The translations under genes and the position numbers were made by a program. From NCBI GenBank assembly GCA_029263125.1, contig JAJCYD010000048.1, positions 1 to 64,000 of the forward strand: a DNA stretch of 64,000 nt, in the 5' to 3' direction. The notes beneath the pieces were generated by a model. The model saw only the letters and a program-made list of their open reading frames with translations, searched no databases and was not told the origin of the DNA. Source of the DNA: Solirubrobacteraceae bacterium (GTDB lineage: Bacteria > Actinomycetota > Thermoleophilia > Solirubrobacterales > Solirubrobacteraceae). Position 1 is the first letter of the stretch. Each line of letters opens with the position of its first letter. Shown here in pieces: positions 53,954-61,841 of this stretch.

Positions 53954-55231
53954 ATGTCGCGAGTTCAGCCGCTCCGAGCCCTGCACTACGACCCCGCCAT
54001 CGCCGGCCCCCTGCAGGCATTGGCGGCTCCTCCGTACGACGTCATCGATCCCGTGCAGCGTGCCGAACTGCATTCGCGCTCACCGCACAACGTCGTCGCG
54101 ATCGACCTGCCCGAGGATCCCGACGGCGGTGATCGCTACGCGCATGCCGCCGCGCTGCTGCACGCCTGGCGCGCCGAGGGCGCCATCGTCCACGACGACG
54201 AGCCGGCGATCTGGGCGCTTGTCCAGGAGTACACGGCGCCCGACGGACGCCGCCTGACGCGCAACGGCTTCTTCGCGCGCGTGCGCGTCGAGGATTACGG
54301 CCCCGGCGCGATCCGCCCGCACGAACGCACGCACCCCGGCCCGAAAGCCGACCGTCTCAGCCTCACGCGCGCGACGCGGGCCAACCTCTCGCCGATCTTC
54401 TCGCTGTACTCCGACCCCGACCTACACGCCTGGCGCGCGCTCGAGCCGACCACGCAGACCGAGAAGCCCTTCGGTGAGGTGACCGATGCCGACGGCACCC
54501 TCAACCGGTTGTGGCGCATCGCCGACCCCGACGTCATCGCGACGGTCTGCGACAGCGTCTCGAACGCCGAGCTGCTGATCGCCGACGGCCACCACCGCTA
54601 TGAGACGGCACGCGTCTACGCCGAGGAGATCGGCGGCGAGGGCGCGCACCGGTACGTGCTCATGTGCCTCGTCGCCCTCCAGGACGAGGGGCTGACCGTC
54701 TTCCCCACCCACCGCCTCGTCGACGGCCTCAAGGACACCGACAAGCCCGAGCTTCTGGCCGCGACGCTGCGCGAGTGCTTCGACATCGACGAGATCGCCG
54801 TCGAGGATCTCGTCCCCGACGACAACGGCGGCGCCATCCAGATGGGCTACATGGACAGCCACCTCAGGCGCGCCTTCCGGCTGACGCTCAAGGACCAGCT
54901 GATCGCCGACCGGGCGCTGCCCGACATGCCCGAGCCCTACCGCTTGCTGGACACGGCCGTCCTGGAGGCACTCGTGCTCACCGGCCCGTTGGGCCTGACC
55001 GAGGACGACATCTCCCATCTCAACGGGCTGGGCTACGCGCGCACCTTCGAGGAGGCCCGCGAGCTGGTCGAGTCGGGGACCTTCGACGCGGGCTTCTTCC
55101 TGCGCGCAATCCCCGTGCAGCAGATCCAGGACATCGCCGCGGCGGGCGTGAACATGCCTCCGAAGTCGACGTTCTTCTTTCCGAAGGTCCCAACCGGACT
55201 GCTGTTCAATCCGCTCACCGATGCTCAGTAG
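53954..55231 (+). CDS. DUF1015 family protein
   Basis: 425 aa, about the family length. Family marks: LAAPPYDVIDPVQRAEL near residue 25, NGFFARVRVEDYG with RPHERTHPGPKADRL, IADGHHRYETARVY (about 205-220, the strongest signature) and VLTGPLGL near the C-terminus. DUF1015 proteins are cytoplasmic with unknown role in most bacteria, sometimes found near serine or D-lactate metabolism genes. No such neighbours here; the next gene is OsmC. Confidence 0.85.
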   Translation: MSRVQPLRALHYDPAIAGPLQALAAPPYDVIDPVQRAELHSRSPHNVVAIDLPEDPDGGDRYAHAAALLHAWRAEGAIVHDDEPAIWALVQEYTAPDGRRLTRNGFFARVRVEDYGPGAIRPHERTHPGPKADRLSLTRATRANLSPIFSLYSDPDLHAWRALEPTTQTEKPFGEVTDADGTLNRLWRIADPDVIATVCDSVSNAELLIADGHHRYETARVYAEEIGGEGAHRYVLMCLVALQDEGLTVFPTHRLVDGLKDTDKPELLAATLRECFDIDEIAVEDLVPDDNGGAIQMGYMDSHLRRAFRLTLKDQLIADRALPDMPEPYRLLDTAVLEALVLTGPLGLTEDDISHLNGLGYARTFEEARELVESGTFDAGFFLRAIPVQQIQDIAAAGVNMPPKSTFFFPKVPTGLLFNPLTDAQ

Positions 55232-55241
55232 CATCTGATCC

Positions 55242-55646
55242 ATGCACGCATCGGCGCAGCGAATCAGCGGATTTCGTCACATCGTCAAGGTGCGACAGCA
55301 CCGTCTGAACAGCGACGAGCCGATCGGTGCCGGGGGCGATGACACCGCGCCCTCCCCCCAGGAGCTGTTGGCCGCGAGCCTCGCGACGTGCACCGCGGTG
55401 ACGATGGAGATGTACGCCCAGCGCAAGGGCTGGGAGCTGCGCGACGTCGAGGTGGAATGCGAGTTCGTCCCCGGCGAGCGTGGTTGCCCGGCGAAGTTCG
55501 CGCTCATCCTGCGCCTGCCGTCCGACCTCACCGACGAGCAGGTCGCCCGGCTGCAGGTCATCGCCACGAAGTGCTCGGTGCACCGCACGCTCGACGGCGA
55601 GGTCATGTTCTCAGAGCGTGTCGAGCGCACCGCACTCGCTTACTGA
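55242..55646 (+). CDS. OsmC/Ohr family peroxiredoxin-like protein
   Basis: 134 aa. OsmC-type thiol peroxidase fold with the two catalytic cysteines: LLAASLATCTAVTMEMYA (about residue 50) and VIATKCSVHRTLDG (about residue 109). It reduces organic hydroperoxides using dithiols. SNLE-like N-terminus RHIVKVRQHRLNSDEPIG. It lies 10 bp after the DUF1015 gene and overlaps the NUDIX gene. Confidence 0.87.
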   Translation: MHASAQRISGFRHIVKVRQHRLNSDEPIGAGGDDTAPSPQELLAASLATCTAVTMEMYAQRKGWELRDVEVECEFVPGERGCPAKFALILRLPSDLTDEQVARLQVIATKCSVHRTLDGEVMFSERVERTALAY

Positions 55647-56208
55647 CACGCTGCGGGGTGTCCTGCTGGACCCCGCCGCGGCGCTGGCCCTGCCGGTTCA
55701 CGGGCGCATCGAGGCCGCGGTCCTCGTCGCGCTGTATCGCGACCACATGGGCCTCAACGCGATCTTCACCCGCCGCCGCCACGACCTGCGCAGCCACCCG
55801 GGCGAGATCTCCTTCCCGGGCGGCCGGCGCGACGACGGCGACGGCGACCTCAGCCTGACCGCGCTCCGCGAGGCCGAGGAGGAGATCGGGCTGCTGCGCG
55901 GCGACGTCGAGCTCGTCGGCGCTCTGCGGCCCGTTCCCACGGTCGCGACGAGCTTCGCCGTCTATCCGTTCGTCGGGCTGATCGAGCCGGGGGGCACATG
56001 GACGCCCTGCGCTCACGAGGTCGACGAGGTGCTCGAGCTGTCGGTGTCCACGCTGCGCGCGACGCGCACCCGCCGCCGGCTGACGCACCGCGGCATCCCG
56101 TTTCGGACCGACGCCTACGACGTCGGCGAAGAGCTCGTCATCTGGGGCGCGACCGCGCGGATCGTCAGCGACCTGCTCGCGCGCCTGAGTCCCGAGCTCG
56201 ACAGCTGA
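55618..56208 (+). CDS. NUDIX hydrolase, CoA pyrophosphatase-like
   Basis: 196 aa from the GTG at 55618, which overlaps osmC by 29 bp. NUDIX box FPGGRRDDGDGDLSLTALRE plus AEEEIGL, G(x5)E(x7)REUxEExGU with a slightly long insertion. The PVPTVATSFAVYPFVG and GHPGEISFPGG-type surrounding (SHPGEISFPGGRR) match CoA-pyrophosphatase NudL/PCD1-like proteins. Hydrolyses nucleoside-diphosphate-linked compounds, likely CoA or ADP-ribose derivatives. Start not certain; no clean ribosome-binding site. Confidence 0.8.
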   Translation: MSSAPHSLTDTLRGVLLDPAAALALPVHGRIEAAVLVALYRDHMGLNAIFTRRRHDLRSHPGEISFPGGRRDDGDGDLSLTALREAEEEIGLLRGDVELVGALRPVPTVATSFAVYPFVGLIEPGGTWTPCAHEVDEVLELSVSTLRATRTRRRLTHRGIPFRTDAYDVGEELVIWGATARIVSDLLARLSPELDS

Positions 56209-56215
56209 CGGACCG

Positions 56216-56821
56216 ATGGACCGCGAAGGCCTCCTGCGCAGCCTCGCGGCCCGAGTCTCCGATCAGCGGGTGCTGGAGGCGTTCGCCACCGTGCCACGGG
56301 AGCTGTTCGTGCTGCCGTCGATGGCGGCCGCGGCGTACGAGGACGCGCCGTTGCGCATCGGCCCTGGCCAGACGATCTCCCAGCCCGCGGTCGTCGCACG
56401 CATGTGCGAGCTGCTGGAGCTCAAGCCCACCGATCGCGTCCTGGACGTCGGCACGGGCTCCGGCTATCACGCGGCGATCCTGTCGCGGCTGGCCGGACGG
56501 GTCTGGGGCATCGAGCTCGACGAGCAGCTCGCGCTGCGCGCCGCGCGAACGTTGTTGCGCGCGGGCATCGAGAACGTCAGCGTCGTCAGCGGCGACGGCG
56601 CCGCGGGCCTGCCCGAGCTGGCGCCCTTCGACGCGATCAACGTCGCCGCAACGGCCACGGGGCAGGTCCCGCCTGCGCTCGAGGAGCAGCTGGCGCCCGG
56701 TGGTCGCCTGGTTGCGCCCGTCGCCACGGCGGATGGGGAGTCGCTGGTGCTCGTGCGCAGGCTCGTCGACGGCCTGCGGCGCGAGGCGCTGGAGGCGGTG
56801 CGCTTCGTCGCATTGCGCTGA
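56216..56821 (+). CDS. pcm: Protein-L-isoaspartate O-methyltransferase
   Basis: 201 aa. Repairs isoaspartyl residues in aged proteins using AdoMet. Diagnostic: PRELFVLPSMAAAAYEDAPL, GQTISQPAVVARMCELLEL, AdoMet motif VLDVGTGSGYHAAIL and the LAPGGRLVAPVA segment. 7 bp downstream of the NUDIX gene, so a stress and repair cluster (osmC-nudix-pcm). Confidence 0.9.
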   Translation: MDREGLLRSLAARVSDQRVLEAFATVPRELFVLPSMAAAAYEDAPLRIGPGQTISQPAVVARMCELLELKPTDRVLDVGTGSGYHAAILSRLAGRVWGIELDEQLALRAARTLLRAGIENVSVVSGDGAAGLPELAPFDAINVAATATGQVPPALEEQLAPGGRLVAPVATADGESLVLVRRLVDGLRREALEAVRFVALR

Positions 56822-56876
56822 GCAGGGATTTTTCGGCCGGTCCGGATCCGTCCGCCGTCAGATCCAAGATTCGCGT

Positions 56877-57368
56877 ATGAATCCGGTCAACGTGAGCCCG
56901 AGGTCAATACCTTCGACGCAGGATTCGGGGCCGATCCGCACGCTGGTCATGAGCGCCGACGCCGGCTACCACGATCGCGCGTGTGCCGTGCTCGGCGAGC
57001 TCGGACCGGTCGCGTTCGCGCTGTCGGCGCCGACAGACGCAGACGTCATCGCATCGCTCGCCGACCACGAGCAGGCCGCCGTCGTGGTACTCGACGCGAC
57101 GGGCTGCGAGCCCGAGGTGCGCGCCGTCGTGGGCGAGCTCGCCGCCGGCCGACCACGCCTTGGGGTCGTGGTGGTGTGCGAGCACCTGACCGGCAACGAC
57201 CGCGCGCTCGACGCGCTGCCGAAGTGGGGATGGACGCGCGACCTGCGCGTCGCGGTGCAGCGCGCGCACGATGACCGCGTCGCGCTCACGTCGCCCGAGG
57301 CCTTCACCGCGGCGACGGCACGCCGCGAGCGCCATCAGGACGCTCGCGTGCGTACCAGCCGGCGGTAG
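56877..57368 (+). CDS. Hypothetical protein, receiver-like fold
   Basis: 163 aa. Resembles a degenerate response-regulator receiver: TLVMSADAGYHDRACAVLGE, an aspartate-containing VVVLDATGCEPEVRAV (equivalent to the phospho-acceptor strand), VVVVCEHL and a WTRDLRVAVQRA helix. C-terminus basic (ARRERHQDARVRTSRR). No output domain and no paired kinase. ATG at 56877 is preceded by a weak ribosome-binding site; an internal ATG at 56949 would give a shorter form starting at MSADAG. Convergent with the peroxiredoxin gene. Confidence 0.55.
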   Translation: MNPVNVSPRSIPSTQDSGPIRTLVMSADAGYHDRACAVLGELGPVAFALSAPTDADVIASLADHEQAAVVVLDATGCEPEVRAVVGELAAGRPRLGVVVVCEHLTGNDRALDALPKWGWTRDLRVAVQRAHDDRVALTSPEAFTAATARRERHQDARVRTSRR

Positions 57369-57380
57369 CCTGCCCGGTCC

Positions 57381-58040
57381 TCAGCTGGGCTGGGGAACGA
57401 TGCGCATGTAGGGCAGCGGCTGCTCCCAGCCGCCGGGGAACTTCTCCTTGGCGTCCTCGTCTGAGACCGAGCCGAGGATGATCACATCGTCGCCGTTCTT
57501 CCACTGCGCGGGGGTGGCGACCTTGTGGTTGACGCCGAGCTGCAAGGAGTCGATGACGCGCAGGACCTCGTCGAAGTTGCGTCCCGTCGTCATCGGATAG
57601 ACCAGCAGCAGCTTGATCTTCTTGTCCGGGCCGATGACGAACACGTTGCGCACCGTCTGGTTGTCGGCCGGCGTGCGCTTGGTCGGGTCGCCCTCGACGT
57701 CGGCGGGCAGCATCCCGTAGAGCTTGGCGACATTGAAGTCCGAATCGCCGATCAGCGGGTAGTTGGGCGCGGTTCCCTGCGTGTCGCCGATCTGCTTGGA
57801 CCACTCCTCGTGGTTGTCGACGGGGTCGACCGACAGCCCGATGATCTTGACGCCGCGGCGGTCGAACTCGTCCTTGATCGAGGCCATGTAGCCGAGCTCG
57901 GTCGTGCAGACGGGCGTGAAGTTGCGCGGGTGGGAGAACAGCACTGCCCACGAATCGCCGAGCCAGTCGTGGAAGGAGATGGTTCCCTCGGTCGTCTCGG
58001 CCTGGAAATCCGGAGCTTCACTGCCAATCGTCAACGCCAT
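57381..58040 (-). CDS. 1-Cys peroxiredoxin (Prx6/AhpC-TSA family)
   Basis: 219 aa, the Prx6 length. Peroxidatic Cys45 in SHPRNFTPVCTTELGYM; no second cysteine exists in the whole protein, so it is 1-Cys type. The C-terminal domain GWEQPLPYMRIVPQPS is family-typical. Reduces hydrogen and organic peroxides. The ATG at 58040 has a strong AGGAGG site. The 50-bp upstream region is unusually A+T-rich for this genome. Confidence 0.92.
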   Translation of the reverse strand: MALTIGSEAPDFQAETTEGTISFHDWLGDSWAVLFSHPRNFTPVCTTELGYMASIKDEFDRRGVKIIGLSVDPVDNHEEWSKQIGDTQGTAPNYPLIGDSDFNVAKLYGMLPADVEGDPTKRTPADNQTVRNVFVIGPDKKIKLLLVYPMTTGRNFDEVLRVIDSLQLGVNHKVATPAQWKNGDDVIILGSVSDEDAKEKFPGGWEQPLPYMRIVPQPS

Positions 58041-58046
58041 GCCGAC

Positions 58047-58098
58047 CTCCTATATATGGGTAATCTCTATCCGATTTAGGTAGTTTAGCCTACCCGAT
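58047..58098. promoter_or_regulatory. A/T-rich leader and promoter region of the peroxiredoxin gene
   Basis: The 58051-58090 stretch is far more A+T-rich than the rest of the window. It includes AGGAGG (58047-58052, minus strand) for translation, TATATA-type sequence next to it and an inverted repeat GGTAG-N6-CTACC at 58079-58094. A promoter with a stress-responsive operator is plausible; the repeat could equally be the end of the preceding minus-strand gene. Elements seen, role inferred. Confidence 0.4.
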
Positions 58099-58575
58099 CA
58101 ATTCGCCGATCGCCGCCCGAGCCTCCGCCACCCAACCGGACCGATCCGCAGGATCGCACTCGAGCGTCGCACAGGGGATCTGGTGCAGGCCCGCGGTGCG
58201 CCGCAGCATCGCCGCGCCCGCAGCGAGCACCTCCGCCGGCACCGATCCGGCCGCCTCGTAGAGGATCGCGCGAACCGTCGTGTCGACCGCCCTGCCGAGC
58301 ATCATCTCCAGCCGCGGACCATGCAGCGCGGCCACGGCGGCAGGCGTTCCGCTGGCAGTTCCGAGCGCCCAGACGAGAATCGTCACGCTCTCCAGCGCAT
58401 AGCGCAGGGTGCCCACGACGTCCGGATCGCCGATCCAGCATTCGGCGCCGGTCTGCTCGATCGCCGCGCGGCGCGATTCCTCGCGCGTCACGACCCGCAC
58501 CGCGTGCCCGGCAAGGACGAGCTCCCCGGCGAGCTCAAGGCCGCGGCAGCCGCCGCCGATCAGCAGCACCCGCAC
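58090..58575 (-). CDS. NAD(P)-binding Rossmann-fold protein
   Basis: 161 aa. Begins MRVLLIGGGCRGLELAGELV, a Rossmann dinucleotide-binding start (GGGxRG) and continues with a short epimerase-like fold (TRYALESVTILVWALGTASG-like segment, then ILYEAAGSVPAEVLAAG). Too short for a full SDR; a NAD-dependent epimerase or NmrA-like fragment-type protein. Substrate unknown. Upstream of, and co-directional with, the peroxiredoxin gene (about 50 bp). Confidence 0.65.
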   Translation of the reverse strand: MRVLLIGGGCRGLELAGELVLAGHAVRVVTREESRRAAIEQTGAECWIGDPDVVGTLRYALESVTILVWALGTASGTPAAVAALHGPRLEMMLGRAVDTTVRAILYEAAGSVPAEVLAAGAAMLRRTAGLHQIPCATLECDPADRSGWVAEARAAIGELIG

Positions 58576-58683
58576 GGTCAGTCGCTTCGATGGATGGGCG
58601 TGCGTGCCGCGATCGGCCCTACGCTATCGGCGCCGCGCGGGGCGCCCCCCTCACCAATCGCGCTCCCGGCGCGTTGTATCCGC

Positions 58684-59187
58684 GTGCGCACCCTGCCCCC
58701 CTTCCAGCGCTTCCTCGACGAGCACCGCGAGGACGTGCTGCGCTTCCTCGTCGCTTCGGTCGGTCGCCCCGACGCCGACGACGCCTTCCAGGAGACCTTC
58801 CTGTCGGCGCTGCGAGCCTACGATCGCCTCGCGCCGGACTCCAACCTGCGCGCCTGGGTGCTGACGATCGCCCACCGCAAGGCGCTGGACGTCCACCGCG
58901 CGCGCGAGCGCCGGCCGCTGCCCGTCGCCGATCTGCACGAGCGCGCCGAACCGGTCGCCGGAGCGCGTGCTCGCGATGGCGGCGGCACCGGCGGCGAGCA
59001 CTGGGAGGGCGTGCGTGCGCTGCCATCGCGCCAGCGAGCGGTCCTGACCCTGCGATATGCCGCCGGCCTGACCCACGCGGAGATCGCGGCGGCGCTGGGA
59101 TGCAGCACCGAGGCGGCTCGCCGGGCGGCCTCCGACGGATTGAAGACCCTCAGAGAGGAGACCACCGATGTCGTTGAACCCACCTGA
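58684..59187 (+). CDS. ECF-type RNA polymerase sigma factor
   Basis: 167 aa from the GTG at 58684. Region 2 (LPPFQRFLDEHREDVLRFLV, DADDAFQETFLSALRAYDR, LRAWVLTIAHRKALDVHRAR), a short Gly/Asp-rich linker, and region 4 (LPSRQRAVLTLRYAAGLTHA then EIAAALGCSTEAARRA) with its HTH. ECF sigmas are normally controlled by an anti-sigma factor; none is adjacent. Its stop lies 19 bp inside the ogt gene (20-bp overlap), so sigma and methyltransferase are translationally coupled. Confidence 0.86.
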   Translation: MRTLPPFQRFLDEHREDVLRFLVASVGRPDADDAFQETFLSALRAYDRLAPDSNLRAWVLTIAHRKALDVHRARERRPLPVADLHERAEPVAGARARDGGGTGGEHWEGVRALPSRQRAVLTLRYAAGLTHAEIAAALGCSTEAARRAASDGLKTLREETTDVVEPT

Positions 59188-59770
59188 GATCGCCCCCGGC
59201 GAAGCCGCCGCGATCGCCGCCCGCACGGCGGCCCGTGCCGCTGACGAGGGCATTGCCGAGGTGTCCTATGCGCTGCTCGACGCCCCTGTCGGCCGGCTCG
59301 TGCTCGCCGCCACGTCCCGCGGCCTCGTGCGCATCGCCTACGAGCTGGAGAACGGCGGTCTCGATGCCGTGCTGGAACGGATCGCGCGTCGGCTGTCGCC
59401 GAGGATCGTGGAGGCGCCGGCGCGGCTGGACGGCGCGCGGCGCGAGCTGCAGGAGTACTTCGACGGCGAGCGCCGCGAGTTCGGGGTCGCACTGGACTTC
59501 GCGCTCGCCGGCGGCGGCTTCGCTCGCCGCGTCCTGCACGCCGCGATCGAGATCCCGTTCGGCGCCACGAGCAGCTATCGCGAGATCGCCGGCGCTGCGG
59601 GATCGCCGAACGCCTACCGGGCTGCCGGCAACGCCTTGGGGGCCAACCCGCTGCCGATCGTCGTGCCATGCCATCGCGTGCTCGCCAGCGGCGGCGGCCT
59701 CGGCGGCTACACCGGCGGCCTGGAGCGCAAGCGCCTGCTGCTGGGCGTCGAAGGCCGGGACGCCGGATAG
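59168..59770 (+). CDS. ogt: Methylated-DNA--protein-cysteine methyltransferase
   Basis: 200 aa. Removes alkyl groups from O6-guanine onto its active-site Cys168 in IVVPCHRVLASGG (the P-C-H-R motif). HTH-like region FGATSSYREIAGAAGSP with the arginine finger, then NALGANPLP. Single-domain Ogt type with an N-terminal extension. The ATG overlaps the ECF sigma gene by 20 bp, so it is likely induced together with that regulon. Confidence 0.9.
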   Translation: MSLNPPEIAPGEAAAIAARTAARAADEGIAEVSYALLDAPVGRLVLAATSRGLVRIAYELENGGLDAVLERIARRLSPRIVEAPARLDGARRELQEYFDGERREFGVALDFALAGGGFARRVLHAAIEIPFGATSSYREIAGAAGSPNAYRAAGNALGANPLPIVVPCHRVLASGGGLGGYTGGLERKRLLLGVEGRDAG

Positions 59771-59780
59771 GGTGGCGGGC

Positions 59781-60404
59781 ATGAGCGCCCTGATCAATCC
59801 GAACGACCATGACCGCTTCCTGCTGCGCCAGCGCATCAAGCTCGTCATCAACCAGTACGAGTTCTTCCTCCCTTCCGAGGACGGCAACCTCGGCGAGCGG
59901 CTGTGCTTCGTCGAGCAGAAGCGCTTCAAGTTCAAGGAGGACATCCGCTTTTACACCGACGAGAGCAAGACGCAGGAGCTGCTGCGGATCAAGGCCCGCC
60001 AGCGCTTCGACCCGCGCGCGACCTACGACGTCACCGACGATCTCGGGATGAAGATCGGCGAGATCCAGAAGGTCTTCGGCGCAAGCCTGCTGCGCTCGAC
60101 CTACCGCATGTGCAACGCCAACGGCGAGGAGATCGCGATCACGACCGAGAAGAGCCTCGGCGTCGCGCTCGCCCGCCGGATCGTCGGCTTCATCCCCTAC
60201 GTCGAGAACGTCGCCGACTGGCTGCCGATCCCCTACCACTTCGTCTTCAAGCGCGGCGAGCAGATCATCGGCCAGAACACGCGCCAGCTGTGGAAGATCC
60301 GCGACAACTACGACATCGACATGAGCGCCGACACCGACCGCGTGCTCGACCGGCGCCTCGTGCTCGCGATCGCCGTCGGGATGGACGCCTTGCAGGCTCG
60401 CTGA
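59781..60404 (+). CDS. LURP-one-related/scramblase-like protein
   Basis: 207 aa. LOR/tubby-like beta-barrel: MSALINPNDHDRFLLRQRIK, RIKARQRFDPRATYDVTDDL, GEIQKVFGASLLRSTYRM. These proteins are cytoplasmic and of unknown function in bacteria, related to phospholipid scramblase-type folds. ATG at 59781 fits a GGTGGCGGGC ribosome-binding region and lies 10 bp after ogt. Confidence 0.7.
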   Translation: MSALINPNDHDRFLLRQRIKLVINQYEFFLPSEDGNLGERLCFVEQKRFKFKEDIRFYTDESKTQELLRIKARQRFDPRATYDVTDDLGMKIGEIQKVFGASLLRSTYRMCNANGEEIAITTEKSLGVALARRIVGFIPYVENVADWLPIPYHFVFKRGEQIIGQNTRQLWKIRDNYDIDMSADTDRVLDRRLVLAIAVGMDALQAR

Positions 60405-60429
60405 TATGCCGTTGCACTAGCCTTGACGC

Positions 60430-60693
60430 ATGAACAACGACCGTTCCCAGGCCTACGGCCGCGTCATGAAGACGCTTGCAGACGAGGGCCCCGCGAAGCT
60501 CTTCCCGGCCGAGGCGGCGATCATCCGCACGGCTGCCGACGCCCTGCTGTTCGACGGCGACGCCTATGACGAGCTCGCCGCGGTGGAGGACCTCGCCCAG
60601 CAGCTCGTCGACGCCGACCGCTGGCTGGCCGACCACGCTCGGCGCCTCGTCGACGATGTCGCCGCCTGCGGTCCCTCAGCCGGCGTTCGCTGA
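60430..60693 (+). CDS. Small hypothetical protein
   Basis: 87 aa, helical and acidic: MNNDRSQAYGRVMKTLADEG, a middle segment AAIIRTAADALLFDGDAYDE and LVDADRWLADHARRLVDDVA. Looks like a soluble helical bundle protein. No family name is clear. It is 25 bp from the LOR-family gene on the same strand and convergent with trxB. Confidence 0.6.
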   Translation: MNNDRSQAYGRVMKTLADEGPAKLFPAEAAIIRTAADALLFDGDAYDELAAVEDLAQQLVDADRWLADHARRLVDDVAACGPSAGVR

Positions 60694-60788
60694 CGACCAT
60701 CCGGACCGGCGGTGCAGCGCGCCGTCGATCGCGATCACGACCGGGCCGTCATCGGCGAGGTTGGACAGCAGCCGGCTGCGCTGCAGGC

Positions 60789-61802
60789 TCAGGCAGGCTC
60801 GGCCCACTGCGCTTCGGCGAGATCGCCGTCGGGCATGCCCGGCGGCGTCGCGACCTCCGGCGTGTCGCGCAGGTACCACTCGGCGTCCAGCGCGGCCTGC
60901 GTGCCGGAGCCCGCGGCGGTCACCGCCTGGCGGTAGGTGTGATCGACGAGATCGCCGGCCGCGAAGACGCCCGGGCGCCTGGTGCGCGTGGAGCGACCCT
61001 CGGTGATCACGTACCCCTCGTCGTCGACGTCGACGAGCCCGGTCACCAACTGTGACTGGGGCTCGTGCCCGATCGCAATGAAGACGCCGGCGACCGGCAC
61101 GTCGAGCTGCTCGTCGCTGGAGGCGTGGCGCAGGCGGGCATGGTCCAGCGAGCCGCCGTCGCCCGCGACGAACTCCTCGGGCACGTACGGCGTCAGCCAC
61201 TCGATGTTGTCGATCGACCGCGCGCGGTCGAGCATGATCCTCGACGCGCGGAACTCCTCGCGACGGTGCACGATGACGACCTTCGACGCGAACTTCGACA
61301 GGAAGATCGCCTCCTCCATCGCACTGTCCCCGCCGCCGACGATCATCGTCGGCTTCTCCTTGAAGAACGCCGCGTCGCACGTCGCGCAGTAGCTCACCCC
61401 ACGACCGCCGAGCTCGTCCTCGCCGGGAACCGCGAGCTTCTTGTGCTCGGCGCCCATCGCGAGGATGACGGTGCGCGTCTTGTGCTCCTCGTCATCGACC
61501 CAGACGCTGTGCACGCCGCCGGGCTCGTCGGCGAGGTCGATCTTCGTCGCCTGATCGGTGATGAACCGCGTGCCGAAGCGCTCGGCCTGGTCGCGGAAGC
61601 GCTGCATCAGCGGCGGCCCCTCGATCCCGTCGGGAAAGCCGGGGTAGTTCTCCACGTCGGTGGTCTGCTGGAGCAGGCCGCCCCACATGAATCCCTCGAT
61701 GACGAGCGGGTTGAGGTTTGCGCGCGAGGTGTACAGCGCGGCGGTGTATCCGGCCGGCCCGGAGCCGACGATCACGACGTTCTCGATGTCTGGACTGGTC
61801 AC
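60789..61802 (-). CDS. trxB: Thioredoxin reductase
   Basis: 337 aa flavoprotein. Reduces thioredoxin with NADPH. FAD motif VVIVGSGPAGYTAALYTSRA near the N-terminus, redox-active C139-A-T-C142 in SYCATCDAAFF, NADPH motif VGGGDSAMEEAIFL and a C-terminal FAD motif RPGVFAAGDLVD. No thioredoxin gene is adjacent. A longer C-terminal end than usual (about 15 residues). Supplies electrons for the peroxiredoxin and OsmC-type systems in the cell (inference). Confidence 0.94.
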   Translation of the reverse strand: MTSPDIENVVIVGSGPAGYTAALYTSRANLNPLVIEGFMWGGLLQQTTDVENYPGFPDGIEGPPLMQRFRDQAERFGTRFITDQATKIDLADEPGGVHSVWVDDEEHKTRTVILAMGAEHKKLAVPGEDELGGRGVSYCATCDAAFFKEKPTMIVGGGDSAMEEAIFLSKFASKVVIVHRREEFRASRIMLDRARSIDNIEWLTPYVPEEFVAGDGGSLDHARLRHASSDEQLDVPVAGVFIAIGHEPQSQLVTGLVDVDDEGYVITEGRSTRTRRPGVFAAGDLVDHTYRQAVTAAGSGTQAALDAEWYLRDTPEVATPPGMPDGDLAEAQWAEPA

Positions 61803-61841
61803 TTCACAAAGGATAGTGAAGCTGCCGCGGCCCGGTCCGCG

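Noticed and set aside
58079-58094. Intrinsic terminator at the end of the Rossmann-fold gene
   Set aside because: Stem is only 5 bp with a 6-base loop and no T-run after it; more likely part of the peroxiredoxin promoter, and unproven.
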